Shown one piece after another: positions 17,096-35,652 of a stretch of DNA of 64,000 bases. Both the position numbers and the translations under genes were made by a program. Position 1 is the stretch's first letter. The number at the start of each line of letters is the position of its first letter. Source of the DNA: Helicobacter sp. 13S00401-1 (GTDB taxonomy: Bacteria > Campylobacterota > Campylobacteria > Campylobacterales > Helicobacteraceae). Under the pieces are notes generated by a model. The model saw only the letters and a list, made by a program, of their open reading frames with translations, did no database searches and was not told the origin of the DNA. The stretch spans positions 62,001 through 126,000 of the forward strand of contig NZ_MLAR01000001.1 in NCBI RefSeq assembly GCF_002272925.1. The letters are read 5' to 3'.

Positions 17096-17131
17096 AAAAA
17101 CTTTTGTAAGGACTAAAAAGTGTCCTTACAA
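17096..17131 (-). terminator. Intrinsic terminator after fusA
   Basis: TTGTAAGGAC at 17131-17122 pairs perfectly with GTCCTTACAA at 17113-17104 around an 8-base loop, seven bases past the fusA stop. AAG and five U follow. Ends the rpsL-rpsG-fusA unit. Confidence 0.75.
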
Positions 17132-17137
17132 GCTATC

Positions 17138-19216
17138 TTAGCTTTTTCTCTTTTCTACTATCTCTTTAGCTATATTGTTTGGAACTTCACCATAGTGATT
17201 AAACTCCATAGTGTAAGTACCACGCCCTTGAGTAGCTGATCTTAGGTCAGTTGAGTAGCCAAACATCTCTGCTAGTGGAACGTGGGCGTTAACTAGTTTT
17301 AAGCCCATCCTATCATCCATGGAGTTTATCTGACCACGACGACGGTTTAAGTCACCTATAACATCACCCATGTACTCTTCTGGTACTTCTACTTCAACCT
17401 TCATCATAGGCTCTAAAAGTACAGGTTTAGCACTTCTGCAAGCTTCTTTAAACGCCATAGAACCAGCTATCTTAAATGCCATCTCTGAACTATCCACTTC
17501 ATGGTAGCTTCCATCATATAAAGTAACCTTACAGTCAACTACTGGATAGCCAGCTAGCACACCACTTTGCATAGCTTCTTGTATGCCTTTATCAACAGCA
17601 GGGATATACTCTTTAGGTATAACACCACCACTTATGTTGTTTACAAACTCATAGCCAGTTCCAGCTTCTTTAGGTTCAAGCTTGATAAATACGTGCCCGT
17701 ACTGACCACGACCACCGGACTGCTTAGCATATTTATGCTCTTTGTTTACAGAATCTCTTATAGTCTCACGGAAGGCAACTTGAGGTTGACCGATCTCAGC
17801 TTCAACTTTAAACTCTCTTTTTAATCTATCAACAATGATTTCTAAGTGAAGCTCACCCATACCGCCAATTAGTGTTTGACCTGTTTCTTCTTGAGTACTA
17901 ACTCTAAAGCTTGGATCTTCTTCAGCTAACTTGCCTAGTGCTACGCTCATTTTTTCTTGGTCAGCCTTAGTTTTTGGCTCAACTGCGATTTGTATAACTG
18001 GCTCTGGGAACTCCATCCTCTCTAGGATAACTGGTGCCTTTTCACTACAAAGTGTGTCACCTGTTAGGGTGTCTTTTAAACCAACAAAGGCACAAATCTC
18101 ACCAGCGTAAACTTCTTTAATGTCTTCTCTTTTGTTAGAGTGCATTTTTAAAAGTCTACCAACACGCTCTTTTTTCTCTTTAGTTGAGTTAAGCACATAA
18201 CTACCAGATTCTAGTTTGCCTCTATACACACGAACGAAGGTTAACTGTCCAACAAAAGGATCTGTCATTATCTTAAATGCAAGTCCTGCAAACTCACCAC
18301 TATCTGAAGATTCTACATGCACTTCTTCATCAGTTTTAGGATCTATACCTTTAATGTTTACAACTTCAGTTGGGCTTGGTAGAAAGTCAACTACTGCATC
18401 AAGTAAGGTTTGAACACCTTTGTTTTTAAAAGAACTTCCACAAAGCATAGGTATAAGTTCCATTTTCAAACAACCTGCTTTTATACCTTTTTTAATCTCT
18501 GCCTCACTTAGCTCTTCGCCACCAAGGTATTTTTCCATCAATACTTCATCTTGCTCAGCTGCTGCTTCTACCATCTTTTCACGGTACTTTTTAGCTTCTT
18601 CTAAAAGTTCAGCTGGAATTTCTTCTATGTCGTATTTAGCACCCATAGTTTCATCATTCCAAACTATGGCTTTCATTTTGATTAGGTCTATAACACCTTT
18701 GAAGTTATCTTCAGCACCTATAGGTATATTAATAGGTACTGGGTTAGCTTTTAGCCTAGTTTTAATTTGAGATTCAACGTTAAAAAAGTTAGCGCCTATC
18801 CTATCCATCTTGTTAACAAAGACCATTCTTGGAACGCCGTATTTATTAGCCTGTCTCCAAACTGTTTCACTTTGAGGTTGTACACCACCAACAGAACAAA
18901 ACACAGCCACAGCGCCATCAAGCACACGCATGGATCTTTCAACTTCTATAGTAAAGTCAACGTGTCCTGGAGTGTCTATAATGTTTATTTGGTAGTTTTT
19001 CCAAAAACAAGTAGTTGCCGCAGAAGTAATGGTTATACCTCTTTCTTTTTCTTGCTCCATCCAGTCCATAGTGGCTGCACCATCGTGCACTTCACCGATC
19101 TTGTGACTAACACCTGTATAGAAAAGTATCCTTTCAGTTGTAGTTGTTTTTCCTGCGTCGATATGAGCTGCTATTCCTATATTTCTAATTTTATCTAAGG
19201 GGGTAGTTCTTGCCAT
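17138..19216 (-). CDS. fusA: Elongation factor G
   Basis: GTPase that drives ribosome translocation. Domain I carries the P-loop [15 protein letters not shown] (17-31), switch [10 protein letters not shown] (near 80-87) and NKMD (near 134-137). The EF-G domain IV block [15 protein letters not shown] is present and the C-terminus [21 protein letters not shown] is complete. 692 residues, normal. It follows rpsG by nine bases in the str-type operon rpsL-rpsG-fusA. Confidence 0.98.
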   Translation of the reverse strand: MARTTPLDKIRNIGIAAHIDAGKTTTTERILFYTGVSHKIGEVHDGAATMDWMEQEKERGITITSAATTCFWKNYQINIIDTPGHVDFTIEVERSMRVLDGAVAVFCSVGGVQPQSETVWRQANKYGVPRMVFVNKMDRIGANFFNVESQIKTRLKANPVPINIPIGAEDNFKGVIDLIKMKAIVWNDETMGAKYDIEEIPAELLEEAKKYREKMVEAAAEQDEVLMEKYLGGEELSEAEIKKGIKAGCLKMELIPMLCGSSFKNKGVQTLLDAVVDFLPSPTEVVNIKGIDPKTDEEVHVESSDSGEFAGLAFKIMTDPFVGQLTFVRVYRGKLESGSYVLNSTKEKKERVGRLLKMHSNKREDIKEVYAGEICAFVGLKDTLTGDTLCSEKAPVILERMEFPEPVIQIAVEPKTKADQEKMSVALGKLAEEDPSFRVSTQEETGQTLIGGMGELHLEIIVDRLKREFKVEAEIGQPQVAFRETIRDSVNKEHKYAKQSGGRGQYGHVFIKLEPKEAGTGYEFVNNISGGVIPKEYIPAVDKGIQEAMQSGVLAGYPVVDCKVTLYDGSYHEVDSSEMAFKIAGSMAFKEACRSAKPVLLEPMMKVEVEVPEEYMGDVIGDLNRRRGQINSMDDRMGLKLVNAHVPLAEMFGYSTDLRSATQGRGTYTMEFNHYGEVPNNIAKEIVEKRKS

Positions 19217-19225
19217 TTTATTTAC

Positions 19226-19693
<468 letters not shown>

Positions 19694-19713
19694 TTATTAC
19701 CTACCTTATATAT

Positions 19714-20100
19714 TTATTTTTTGGCTTCTTTTTTAGCTTTTTTAGCACCGTATTTACTTCTTGAGACAGTTCTTTTTGCTACACCAGCAGTATCTAGGGC
19801 ACCACGGATGATGTGATACTTAACACCTGGTAAGTCTTTTACCCTTCCGCCACGAACTAAAACGATACTGTGTTCTTGAAGGTTGTGACCCTCACCTGGG
19901 ATATAGCTAATAACTTCAAACTTGCTTGTAAGCCTTACTTTTGCAACTTTTCTTAACGCAGAGTTTGGCTTTTTAGGAGTTGTTGTATAAACACGAGTAC
20001 AAACTCCTCTTCTTTGAGGGCACTCTTGAAGAGCTGGTGACTTAGTCTTTTTTATAACCTTGCTTCTTTCTTTGCGAATCAATTGATTAATGGTTGGCAC
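19714..20100 (-). CDS. rpsL: 30S ribosomal protein S12
   Basis: 128 residues with the decoding-centre loop [18 protein letters not shown], and [33 protein letters not shown]. The lysine positions linked to streptomycin resistance in other bacteria carry the ordinary sensitive residues (TPKKPNSA). First gene of rpsL-rpsG-fusA, with its own -10 box. Confidence 0.98.
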   Translation of the reverse strand: MPTINQLIRKERSKVIKKTKSPALQECPQRRGVCTRVYTTTPKKPNSALRKVAKVRLTSKFEVISYIPGEGHNLQEHSIVLVRGGRVKDLPGVKYHIIRGALDTAGVAKRTVSRSKYGAKKAKKEAKK

Positions 20101-20131
20101 GAACTTTCCTTATAAATTTAAAATTTTTAAT

Positions 20132-20137
20132 ATTATA
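20132..20137 (-). promoter_or_regulatory. -10 box for rpsL operon
   Basis: TATAAT on the minus strand, just past the rpoBC terminator and 32 bases before rpsL. No clear -35 box. Confidence 0.5.
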
Positions 20138-20142
20138 CTTGT

Positions 20143-20164
20143 AAAAGCCTAGTTTTTCTAGGCT
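20143..20164 (-). terminator. Intrinsic terminator after rpoBC
   Basis: AGCCTAG / CTAGGCT perfect 7-bp stem with a 5-base loop (20164-20146), followed by four U, eleven bases beyond the rpoBC stop. Confidence 0.65.
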
Positions 20165-20175
20165 AACCTCTAAGC

Positions 20176-28860
<8,685 letters not shown>

Positions 28861-28945
28861 TTAACCTTCATAAGTAATATTTTGAAGAGTCAAACACTCT
28901 AAATACACTAAATATCATTTAATATATTTTGAATGTTCTATAAAG

Positions 28946-29008
28946 CAAAAAACCCACTCATGTAAAAGAGTGATATACAAGTGTATCTCACTCCCTTACT
29001 AAGCGGGT
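28946..29008 (-). terminator. Attenuator-like terminator between rplL and rpoBC
   Basis: Downstream of rplL, GAGTGAGATAC (28993-28983) pairs with GTATATCACTC (28978-28968) with one mismatch and a 4-base loop. An outer arm ACCCGCT (29008-29002) can pair with AGTGGGT (28958-28952) and six U follow at once. An alternative smaller stem CACTC/GAGTG just before the U run is also possible. Partial termination here would lower polymerase output relative to L7/L12, as the rplL-rpoB attenuator does in E. coli (inference). Confidence 0.7.
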
Positions 29009-29033
29009 ATAGGGTCAAAAAGTAAAAATAAAA

Positions 29034-29408
29034 TTACTTAACTTCTACTTTTGCACCAGCTTCCTCTAATTTTTTCTTGAAGTTTTCGCAATCTTCTTTG
29101 CTAATACCTTCTTTTAGTGTATGTGGAGTTTTTTCTGTAGCTTCTTTAGCTTCTTTTAGACCAAGACCAGTGATCTCTCTAACTGCTTTAATAACATTTA
29201 TCTTATTAGCTCCAGCATCAACTAAGACAAGATCAAACTCAGTTTTTTCTTCAGCAGCAGCTGCAGCACCGCCGCCACCGCCACCTGCTACTACTGTAGG
29301 AGCAGCACTTACGCCAAATTTTTCTTCAAACTCTTTTACTAGCTCTGAAAGCTCTAGTACAGATAGATTAGCTATATATTCTAATACTTCTTCTTTAGTG
29401 ATTGCCAT
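29034..29408 (-). CDS. rplL: 50S ribosomal protein L7/L12
   Basis: 124 residues. The N-terminal dimerisation part (about 1-32) is joined by a Gly/Ala-rich hinge (GGGGGGAAAAA, near 42-52) to the factor-binding C-terminal domain [33 protein letters not shown]. It forms the ribosomal stalk on L10. Follows rplJ by 30 bases. Confidence 0.98.
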   Translation of the reverse strand: MAITKEEVLEYIANLSVLELSELVKEFEEKFGVSAAPTVVAGGGGGGAAAAAEEKTEFDLVLVDAGANKINVIKAVREITGLGLKEAKEATEKTPHTLKEGISKEDCENFKKKLEEAGAKVEVK

Positions 29409-29438
29409 TATTGTTCCTTTCTTATATGAAGGCTTATA

Positions 29439-29921
29439 TTAAGCCTCTTCTTTTTTCTTTCTTAAATTATCTAAACCCGTTACAAAGTATCTAGCTGGTG
29501 CAGTCCAAACTGAAAGCAACATACCGATAAGCTCATCTTTACTTGGTAGTTTAGAGATAGCTGTAATGTGTGCTACATCAACTACTTCTTTATCAAAGAA
29601 TCCAAACTTAACTTTGAACTTTTCAGCATTAGCTTCTTGGAATTTGCAAACTACTTTTGATAGAGATATCTGATCATCTGACCATATAAAGATATTAGAT
29701 TCTTTTAACTCTGCTTCTGGATATCCATTAGCTTTTAAAGCGATTTTTGCTAGTTTGTTTTTAAGTACATGAACTTTTATCCCAGAAGTCTTGCTGTTTC
29801 TTCTTAGGCTTTCAAGGTTTTTTACTTGTAAGCCTTTATAATCACAAACGATCAAAGCACTTGAAGTTGAAAATTCACTAGTTAAAAACTCTACTAATTC
29901 CTTTTTTTCTAATCTTGTCAT
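29439..29921 (-). CDS. rplJ: 50S ribosomal protein L10
   Basis: 160 residues; base of the ribosomal stalk. [26 protein letters not shown] and [12 protein letters not shown] are typical. The C-terminus (residues 135-160) is the helical L7/L12-binding segment. Preceded by AGGAGG and a structured leader that probably mediates autoregulation. Confidence 0.97.
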   Translation of the reverse strand: MTRLEKKELVEFLTSEFSTSSALIVCDYKGLQVKNLESLRRNSKTSGIKVHVLKNKLAKIALKANGYPEAELKESNIFIWSDDQISLSKVVCKFQEANAEKFKVKFGFFDKEVVDVAHITAISKLPSKDELIGMLLSVWTAPARYFVTGLDNLRKKKEEA

Positions 29922-29938
29922 ATTTCCTCCTTTCAGGT

Positions 29939-30013
29939 CTAAGCTTATAAGGGGTTATGTTTTAAGCATGCTAATACAAAATGTACTAGACGCCCCATTA
30001 GTCTTAAGCCTAA
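29939..30013 (-). promoter_or_regulatory. L10 leader (ribosomal protein autoregulatory RNA)
   Basis: Between rplA and rplJ the minus-strand RNA can form an outer stem UUAGGCUUA (30013-30005) / UAAGCUUAG (29947-29939), a GGGG/CCCC stem inside it with an asymmetric internal loop, and a hairpin CUAGUAC-AUUUU-GUAUUAG. An outer stem, purine-rich bulge and side hairpin ahead of rplJ match the general plan of L10 leaders that bind L10(L12)4. Pairings were worked out by hand. Confidence 0.6.
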
Positions 30014-30031
30014 GATAAAGTGGATACAAAA

Positions 30032-30736
30032 CTATTTTGTATCCATTAGCTCTTGAGAATCTAGTTTTACAGAAGGACTCATGGTAAGTGAAACTGCTCC
30101 AGATCTTATATACTTTCCTTTAGCACTTGCTGGCTTTAATCTATTTATAGTCTTTACTAAAGTGACCATATTTTCTAAAAGCTTATCAGCATCAAAGCTA
30201 GCCTTTCCTATAGGGCTATGTATATTCCCTTTTTTATCAACACGGAAGTTTACTTGACCACTTTTAGCAGCATTCACTGCTTTTGCAATATCCATAGTAA
30301 CTGTTCCAGTTTTTGGGTTAGGCATAAGACCTTTTGGCCCTAGAATTCTACCTACCTTACCAACTAAAGGCATCAAGTCCGGTGTAGCTATAACCATATC
30401 GAAGTTAATATTGCCATTTTTAATTTCTTCAGCTAGATCATCATCTCCAACTACATCAGCACCTGCAGTTTTAGCTTCATCAGCTTTTAACCCTTTTGCA
30501 AAAACTGCAACCCTCACTGTTTTACCTGTGCCATGAGGTAAAACAACAGCACCTCTTATCATCTGATCTGCATGTCTTGGATCCACGCCCAAACGTAAAG
30601 CTATCTCAACTGTCTCATCAAACTTAGCAGAAGAGAGAGTTTTAACTAAACTAACAGCCGAATCCATGGCATATAACTTATCTTTTTCTACCTTTTCTGA
30701 TAGATTTTTTATCCTCTTAGAATCTTTTTTACTCAT
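30032..30736 (-). CDS. rplA: 50S ribosomal protein L1
   Basis: 234 residues, full length. Signature segments are [44 protein letters not shown] and [20 protein letters not shown]. It binds 23S rRNA at the E-site stalk and in many bacteria represses its own operon with L11. Ten bases after rplK. Confidence 0.98.
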   Translation of the reverse strand: MSKKDSKRIKNLSEKVEKDKLYAMDSAVSLVKTLSSAKFDETVEIALRLGVDPRHADQMIRGAVVLPHGTGKTVRVAVFAKGLKADEAKTAGADVVGDDDLAEEIKNGNINFDMVIATPDLMPLVGKVGRILGPKGLMPNPKTGTVTMDIAKAVNAAKSGQVNFRVDKKGNIHSPIGKASFDADKLLENMVTLVKTINRLKPASAKGKYIRSGAVSLTMSPSVKLDSQELMDTK

Positions 30737-30745
30737 AACTCTCTC

Positions 30746-31168
30746 CTACTCTACTTCTATGCCCATACTTCTAGCACTACCAGCCACTATCTTTTTGGCC
30801 TCTTCTATATCAGTAGTGTTTAAGTCTTCTAGCTTTACGTTAACTATATCTTCTAACTGTTTTTGCGTAATCTTGCCAATTTTATTTTTCAAAGGATTAT
30901 CAGAGCCTTTTGTTATGCCAGCAGCTTTTTTGATTAAATCAGTAACTGGAGGCTTTTTTGTTATAAACGTAAAACTCTTATCCTGATAAATGGTAATAAC
31001 AGTTGGAATCTTAAAATCACCCATATCTTTTGTTTTTTCATTAAAGGCTTTGCAGAATTCCATAATATTAACTCCACGCTGACCTAGGGCAGGACCAATA
31101 GGTGGAGATGGATTTGCTTTTCCAGCAGATATTTGCAACTTTAATTCGCCAACAACTTTTTTAGCCAT
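30746..31168 (-). CDS. rplK: 50S ribosomal protein L11
   Basis: 140 residues; the N-terminal [34 protein letters not shown] contains the thiostrepton-contact prolines, and the C-terminal RNA-binding domain ends ARSMGIEVE. Part of the GTPase-associated centre. Twenty-five bases after nusG. Confidence 0.98.
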   Translation of the reverse strand: MAKKVVGELKLQISAGKANPSPPIGPALGQRGVNIMEFCKAFNEKTKDMGDFKIPTVITIYQDKSFTFITKKPPVTDLIKKAAGITKGSDNPLKNKIGKITQKQLEDIVNVKLEDLNTTDIEEAKKIVAGSARSMGIEVE

Positions 31169-31193
31169 TTTTTATCCTTTTTTAAATAGTTTA

Positions 31194-31838
31194 TTAAATG
31201 ATTTTTTCAACTTGAGTATATGAAAGCTCAACAGGAGTATTTCTTCCAAATATACTAACATTAACAACCAGTTTTTTATGCCTAATATCATAGCTTTCAA
31301 CTACTGCTGTAAAGTTAGAAAAAGGACCATCAATTATCCTTATGTTTTCACCAACATCGAAAAATATCTTAGGTCTAGGAGCAGGCCTATTTATAGCCTT
31401 TTCTAGAATATGATTAATCTCTTCTTCTCTTAATGGAGTAGGTTTTTTAGATTCTCCAATAAAGCGTCCAACTTTTGGTAAGGACTGTATAACATGCCAC
31501 ATCTTCACATCTAAATACACATTGATAAAAACATAGCCTGGATATAAGCTCTTTTGAGTTACTTTCTTTTTCTTATCTTTTATCTCATACACATCTTCTG
31601 TAGGAAGAATGACATCTTTAATCTTTCCTTTAAACTCTGGGTTTAAAGCAAGATTCTCAATTGATCTCTTAACAGCTTGCTCGCTGCCAGAGTAAGTTTG
31701 TATAGCGTACCATTCAAGTTTTACATTACCTAAATCTTGATTTAGATCTGTATCTTGTGTTTGGTTAGTTTTAGTATTTACATCATCTACGTTGACTACT
31801 TGTCCGTGTTCATCCTCTTGAAGAATTTTATCTTGCAT
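31194..31838 (-). CDS. nusG: Transcription antitermination factor NusG, N-terminally extended
   Basis: The NGN domain begins at LEWYAIQTYSGSEQAVKRSIENLA near residue 41 and includes YPGYVFINVYLDVKMWHVIQSLPKVGRFIG. The KOW domain follows with GENIRIIDGPFSNFTAVVESYD and ends normally. It binds polymerase and suppresses pausing or helps Rho. The first 40 residues are an unusual polar, acidic tail (rich in D, N, Q and T) missing from the roughly 176-residue NusG of H. pylori as I remember it. No in-frame ATG, GTG or TTG with a ribosome site exists close to the NGN start, so I keep the upstream ATG, which has GGAG. Confidence 0.93.
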   Translation of the reverse strand: MQDKILQEDEHGQVVNVDDVNTKTNQTQDTDLNQDLGNVKLEWYAIQTYSGSEQAVKRSIENLALNPEFKGKIKDVILPTEDVYEIKDKKKKVTQKSLYPGYVFINVYLDVKMWHVIQSLPKVGRFIGESKKPTPLREEEINHILEKAINRPAPRPKIFFDVGENIRIIDGPFSNFTAVVESYDIRHKKLVVNVSIFGRNTPVELSYTQVEKII

Positions 31839-31852
31839 GATACGCTTACTCC

Positions 31853-32032
31853 TTATAACACTTTGGATAATGCATAATGCAGTATAAAGTCAACAATCGC
31901 TAAGAATATCGTAACTACAGCCACAACGACAACGACGGATATAAAAGCATTTCTTATTTGTTCTTTAACTGGAAAGATAACTTTGCCCAGTTCTTCTCTA
32001 ACATTTTTATAATATCTTGTAAGTGCTTTCAT
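31853..32032 (-). CDS. secE: Preprotein translocase subunit SecE
   Basis: A 59-residue protein read directly from the minus strand: MKALTRYYKNVREELGKVIF, a short amphipathic part with the conserved VxxELxKVxxP pattern, then one membrane helix at about 31-53 (SVVVVVAVVTIFLAIVDFIL). It stabilises SecY in the inner membrane. Single-helix SecE is normal outside enterobacteria. Located between tRNA-Trp and nusG as in many bacteria. Confidence 0.95.
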   Translation of the reverse strand: MKALTRYYKNVREELGKVIFPVKEQIRNAFISVVVVVAVVTIFLAIVDFILHYALSKVL

Positions 32033-32083
32033 AATTAAAATAGAACCTTATTTATTTTTCAAATCTAATAACTATAATTTATA

Positions 32084-32159
32084 TGGCAGGCCAGGAGGGA
32101 CTCGAACCCCCAACACTCGGTTTTGGAGACCGATGCTCTACCATTAGAGCTACTGACCT
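32084..32159 (-). tRNA. trnW: tRNA-Trp (anticodon CCA)
   Basis: A complete 76-base cloverleaf on the minus strand. The acceptor stem AGGTCAG pairs with CTGGCCT (GU allowed), the anticodon loop is CTCCAAA, the T arm has GGTTCGAGTCC and 3' CCA is encoded. It lies between rpmG and secE. Confidence 0.97.
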
Positions 32160-32170
32160 AAATAAAATCT

Positions 32171-32199
32171 ACCCTTCCTTCTATAAAAAAAGAAAGGGT
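32171..32199 (-). other. Hairpin between rpmG and tRNA-Trp
   Basis: ACCCTTTCTT (32199-32190) pairs with AAGGAAGGGT (32180-32171) with one mismatch and a 9-base loop. Transcription evidently continues into secE-nusG, so it may be a processing site or a partial terminator. Confidence 0.4.
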
Positions 32200-32207
32200 G
32201 GAAAAAG

Positions 32208-32369
32208 CTAGTTAGTTTTTAACTTAACTTCTTTATGCAATGTGTGCTTATTTAACCTAGGGCAGAACTTTTTTAGCTCCAACTTGTTTGTGTTTGTCTT
32301 GGCATTTTTTGTAGTGCTGTAGTTTATATCACCACATTCACTGCATTTAAGACCTATTTTTACTTTCAT
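32208..32369 (-). CDS. rpmG: 50S ribosomal protein L33
   Basis: A 53-residue protein found directly in the sequence: [23 protein letters not shown] to [18 protein letters not shown]. The first zinc pair CSEC (9-12) is present, but the second site keeps only one Cys (FCPR), so a full four-Cys zinc site is absent. Seven bases after tuf. Confidence 0.95.
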   Translation of the reverse strand: MKVKIGLKCSECGDINYSTTKNAKTNTNKLELKKFCPRLNKHTLHKEVKLKTN

Positions 32370-32375
32370 AACAAC

Positions 32376-33575
32376 CTACTCAATTATATTAGTAACAGCT
32401 CCAGCACCTACTGTTTTACCACCTTCACGAATAGCAAACCTAGTACCTACTTCAAGAGCTATAGGGTTTAAAAGCTCAACTGTTATCTTAACGTTATCAC
32501 CTGGGGCAACTAGAGCTACGCCTTCTGGTAAATGGATAGTTCCTGTAACGTCAGTAGTTCTTACATAAAACTGAGGTCTGTAGTTTTCTTGGAATGGAGT
32601 GTGACGTCCACCTTCATCTTTAGTTAGAACATAGATTTCAGCTTCAAACTTTTTGTGAGGAGTTATAGAGCCTGGCTTACAAAGTACCATACCTCTCATA
32701 ACGTCTTCTTTTTTAGTACCTCTTAAAAGTACTCCAACGTTATCACCAGCCTCACCTTTGTCTAGTTCTTTTCTAAACATTTCAACACCAGTAACTGTAG
32801 TTTTTTGAGTATCACGAATTCCTACGATTTCTACTTCGTCACCTACACAAACTACACCTCTTTCAATTCTTCCTGTAACAACAGTTCCACGACCTGCTAT
32901 TGAGAAAACATCTTCAACTGGCATAAGGAAGGCTTTATCTATATCTCTTTCTGGAGTTGGTACATACTCATCAACTTTAGCCATAAGCTCTAGAATCTTT
33001 TCTCCCCATGGTCCAACAGTTCCACTTTTAGCTTCTTCTAAAGCTTTTAGGGCAGAACCACCAACTATAGGAGTATCATCACCTGGGAACTCGTACTGAT
33101 TTAGTAAGTCTCTTACTTCCATATCTACTAGTTCTAGTAAGTCTGGATCATCAAGCATATCTTGTTTGTTTAAGAAAACAACTATGTAAGGAACACCAAC
33201 TTGGCGAGATAGAAGTATATGCTCTCTAGTTTGAGGCATAGGACCATCAGCTGCACTAACAACTAGTATAGCGCCATCCATTTGAGCAGCACCAGTAATC
33301 ATGTTTTTAACGTAGTCGGCGTGCCCTGGGCAGTCAACGTGCGCATAGTGACGATTTTCTGTTTCATACTCTATGTGAGAAGTAGCAATAGTGATACCTC
33401 TTTCTTTTTCTTCTGGGGCATTATCGATATTGTCATAGTCTTTTAACTCTGCAAGACCTTTTAGTGATAAAACTGCTGATATAGCAGCACTTAAAGTAGT
33501 TTTACCATGGTCTACGTGACCTATAGTACCTATATTAACATGAGGCTTATTTTTAACGAACTTTTCCTTAGCCAT
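32376..33575 (-). CDS. tuf: Elongation factor Tu
   Basis: Delivers aminoacyl-tRNA to the ribosome. P-loop [14 protein letters not shown] (18-31), switch [30 protein letters not shown] (near 81-108) and NKQD (near 136-139) are all present. The 399-residue length is normal. Located directly after four tRNA genes and before rpmG; no second tuf is in the window. Confidence 0.98.
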   Translation of the reverse strand: MAKEKFVKNKPHVNIGTIGHVDHGKTTLSAAISAVLSLKGLAELKDYDNIDNAPEEKERGITIATSHIEYETENRHYAHVDCPGHADYVKNMITGAAQMDGAILVVSAADGPMPQTREHILLSRQVGVPYIVVFLNKQDMLDDPDLLELVDMEVRDLLNQYEFPGDDTPIVGGSALKALEEAKSGTVGPWGEKILELMAKVDEYVPTPERDIDKAFLMPVEDVFSIAGRGTVVTGRIERGVVCVGDEVEIVGIRDTQKTTVTGVEMFRKELDKGEAGDNVGVLLRGTKKEDVMRGMVLCKPGSITPHKKFEAEIYVLTKDEGGRHTPFQENYRPQFYVRTTDVTGTIHLPEGVALVAPGDNVKITVELLNPIALEVGTRFAIREGGKTVGAGAVTNIIE

Positions 33576-33609
33576 GCACTTTCTCCTATTTACAAAATTT
33601 TAAATACAA

Positions 33610-33615
33610 ATTATA
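33610..33615 (-). promoter_or_regulatory. Possible internal -10 box for tuf
   Basis: TATAAT on the minus strand, 35 bases before tuf and past the last tRNA. It could give tuf a promoter separate from the tRNA operon. Confidence 0.4.
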
Positions 33616-33660
33616 ACGAATTACACCATTGCATTAGGTATAAAAACAAACACAATAAGC

Positions 33661-33735
33661 TGGAGCCCACAAGCGGGATTGAACCGCCGACCTCTTCCTT
33701 ACCAAGGAAGTGCTCTGCCACTGAGCTATATGGGC
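33661..33735 (-). tRNA. trnT: tRNA-Thr (anticodon GGT)
   Basis: Complete 75-base cloverleaf. Acceptor GCCCATA / TGTGGGC, anticodon loop TTGGTAA, T arm GGTTCAATCC, 3' CCA encoded. Last tRNA before tuf. Confidence 0.97.
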
Positions 33736-33945
33736 AATTTTAATTATATGCGTGATACTAAAAAAGTAGAAGTTAAACAGTGAGATTTACTAGCTCCCAA
33801 ACTTTTATAGAGCAAACAATTACAGTCTAACTCTTTTTCGTGGTACGAACGCCTACAAGTTAAAGGGTGCACTCTATCACAAAAAAACTTAAATGCAGCT
33901 GAATATGCTTGAAAAATAGGGAAAAATATCACATGGAAAAATGCG

Positions 33946-34022
33946 TGGAGCGGGAAACGGGACTCGAACCCGCGACCCTCAGCTTGGAAGGCTGATGCTC
34001 TAGCCAACTGAGCTATTCCCGC
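33946..34022 (-). tRNA. trnG: tRNA-Gly (anticodon TCC)
   Basis: Complete 77-base cloverleaf. Acceptor GCGGGAA / TTTCCCGC region, anticodon loop CTTCCAA, T arm GGTTCGAGTCC, 3' CCA encoded. The 210-base stretch between it and tRNA-Thr(GGT) holds no gene I can support. Confidence 0.97.
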
Positions 34023-34031
34023 ATCAAGAAA

Positions 34032-34116
<85 letters not shown>

Positions 34117-34136
34117 TTAGAATAAGTTGTAAAAAC

Positions 34137-34212
34137 TGGAGCTGGTTAAGGGACTCGAACCCCCGGCCTGCTGCTTACAAGGCAGCTGCTCTACCAACTG
34201 AGCTAAACCAGC
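34137..34212 (-). tRNA. trnT: tRNA-Thr (anticodon TGT)
   Basis: Complete 76-base cloverleaf. Acceptor GCTGGTT / AACCAGC, anticodon loop CTTGTAA, 3' CCA encoded. First gene of the tRNA-tuf transcript. Confidence 0.97.
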
Positions 34213-34273
34213 AAAAACATATCAAATAATACCTTACTAAGCACTACTTGTCATTTAATTAAAAACGAAAGCA

Positions 34274-34302
34274 AATTGTACGTAAAACAAAAAGCAATGT
34301 CA
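34274..34302 (-). promoter_or_regulatory. Strong promoter of the tRNA-tuf operon
   Basis: On the minus strand a consensus TTGACA (34302-34297) is spaced by exactly 17 bases from TACAAT (34279-34274), about 60 bases before the first tRNA. A full -35 box is rare in this phylum and fits a highly expressed stable-RNA operon. The rest of the 318-base gap 34213-34530 is AT-rich and holds only this and the adh promoter. Confidence 0.8.
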
Positions 34303-34461
34303 AGTATAAAACTGCTAAAAGCATAATATTTTCAACTCTTTACTTTTTAAGCCTTTCATAAGAACTCTTATATAAATGGTATATCTTCCCAAATAAAGCT
34401 CTTTTTACAATAACGTATACTATATAGTGCCTTCATAAAGTCAAAGCCCACACCTAAGCGT

Positions 34462-34467
34462 TATAAT
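34462..34467 (+). promoter_or_regulatory. -10 box for the alcohol dehydrogenase gene
   Basis: TATAAT, 64 bases before the adh start; no clear -35 box. An AAGGAG ribosome site stands eight bases before the ATG. Confidence 0.5.
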
Positions 34468-34530
34468 ATGCACTTGATGCAAGCTAGGATTTAATAAAAA
34501 CATTTAATTTATCTTATTTAAGGAGATACC

Positions 34531-35616
34531 ATGAAAAAATATTTAGAAGAAGCAAGCAAAAATGCGCCTATTAGCTCTAAAGGCTGGGCAGTAGATAGTA
34601 AAGATTCTGAGTTTAAAGAGTTTAACTTCACTCGCCACCCACTAGGAGATAAAGACATTTTAATAGAAATACTTTATGCAGGAATCTGTCACAGTGATAT
34701 ACACAATGCAAAAAGTGAGTGGGCAGAAGGAATCTATCCCATGGTGCCAGGGCATGAGATAGCAGGTCGCGTTATAGCAGTTGGCAAGGATGTAAAAAAG
34801 TTTAAAGTTGGAGATTACGCAGGGGTAGGATGTATGGTGAACTCTTGTGGAGAGTGTGAGCCTTGCAAGCAAAGTAATGAGCAGTTTTGTGAAAATGGCG
34901 TAGTTTTTACCTATAACAGCCTAGATAGATTCCATAACAACACCCCAACTTATGGAGGCTACTCTGATAATATAGTCTTAAGTGAAGACTTCGCTATCAC
35001 TGTACCAAAAGGAGCAGAGATAGAAAAAGTAGCCCCACTTCTTTGTGCTGGTATCACAACTTACTCACCCCTAAAGTTTTCAAAAATCAAAAAGGGCGAT
35101 AAAGTAGCAGTAGCTGGCTTTGGAGGACTAGGTCTTATGGCTGTAAAATACGCTTTAAAACTAGGGGCTGAAGTAAGTGTTTTTGCGAGAAATAAAAACA
35201 AAGAAAAAGAAGCTTTAGAGCTAGGTGTAAAAGCCCTCTATGATAGTCCAGATCCTAAAAAAGTAAAAGATAGATTTGATCTTATCCTCTCTACCATACC
35301 TACAAAATATGACTTAGCGCCTTACTTAGAGCTACTTAAAGTTGGAGGCGAGATGGCTATAGTTGGCTTGCCGCCTAGTGCTGATCACGTAGGAGTTGAA
35401 CTTTCTACATTAGTTTTTAAGGCTAATAAAAAAGTATATGGCTCTCTTATTGGCGGGATAAAAGAAACCCAAGAGATGCTTGATTACTCAGTGGCTAATA
35501 ATATCTATCCAGAGATAGAGCTTATAACTGCTGATAAGATAGATAAGGCTTATGAAAATCTAACTAGCGGAAAAGCTAAGTTTAGATATGTCATAGATAT
35601 GAAAAAATCTATATAA
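34531..35616 (+). CDS. Zinc-dependent alcohol dehydrogenase, cinnamyl-alcohol type
   Basis: Medium-chain dehydrogenase, probably NADP-linked, reducing aldehydes. Catalytic zinc ligands are in GICHSDIHN (near 51-59) and GHEIAGRV (near 74-81), and the structural zinc loop is CGECEPCKQSNEQFC (near 110-124). The nucleotide fold has GFGGLGLMAVKYALKLGAEV near 195-214. The pattern matches the YahK/CAD subgroup, and H. pylori has a comparable enzyme. 361 residues; single gene followed by murI 37 bases on. Natural substrate unknown. Confidence 0.88.
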   Translation: MKKYLEEASKNAPISSKGWAVDSKDSEFKEFNFTRHPLGDKDILIEILYAGICHSDIHNAKSEWAEGIYPMVPGHEIAGRVIAVGKDVKKFKVGDYAGVGCMVNSCGECEPCKQSNEQFCENGVVFTYNSLDRFHNNTPTYGGYSDNIVLSEDFAITVPKGAEIEKVAPLLCAGITTYSPLKFSKIKKGDKVAVAGFGGLGLMAVKYALKLGAEVSVFARNKNKEKEALELGVKALYDSPDPKKVKDRFDLILSTIPTKYDLAPYLELLKVGGEMAIVGLPPSADHVGVELSTLVFKANKKVYGSLIGGIKETQEMLDYSVANNIYPEIELITADKIDKAYENLTSGKAKFRYVIDMKKSI

Positions 35617-35652
35617 TCACCTTTAAAGTTTATAACCTAAAGGTAGCCACTT

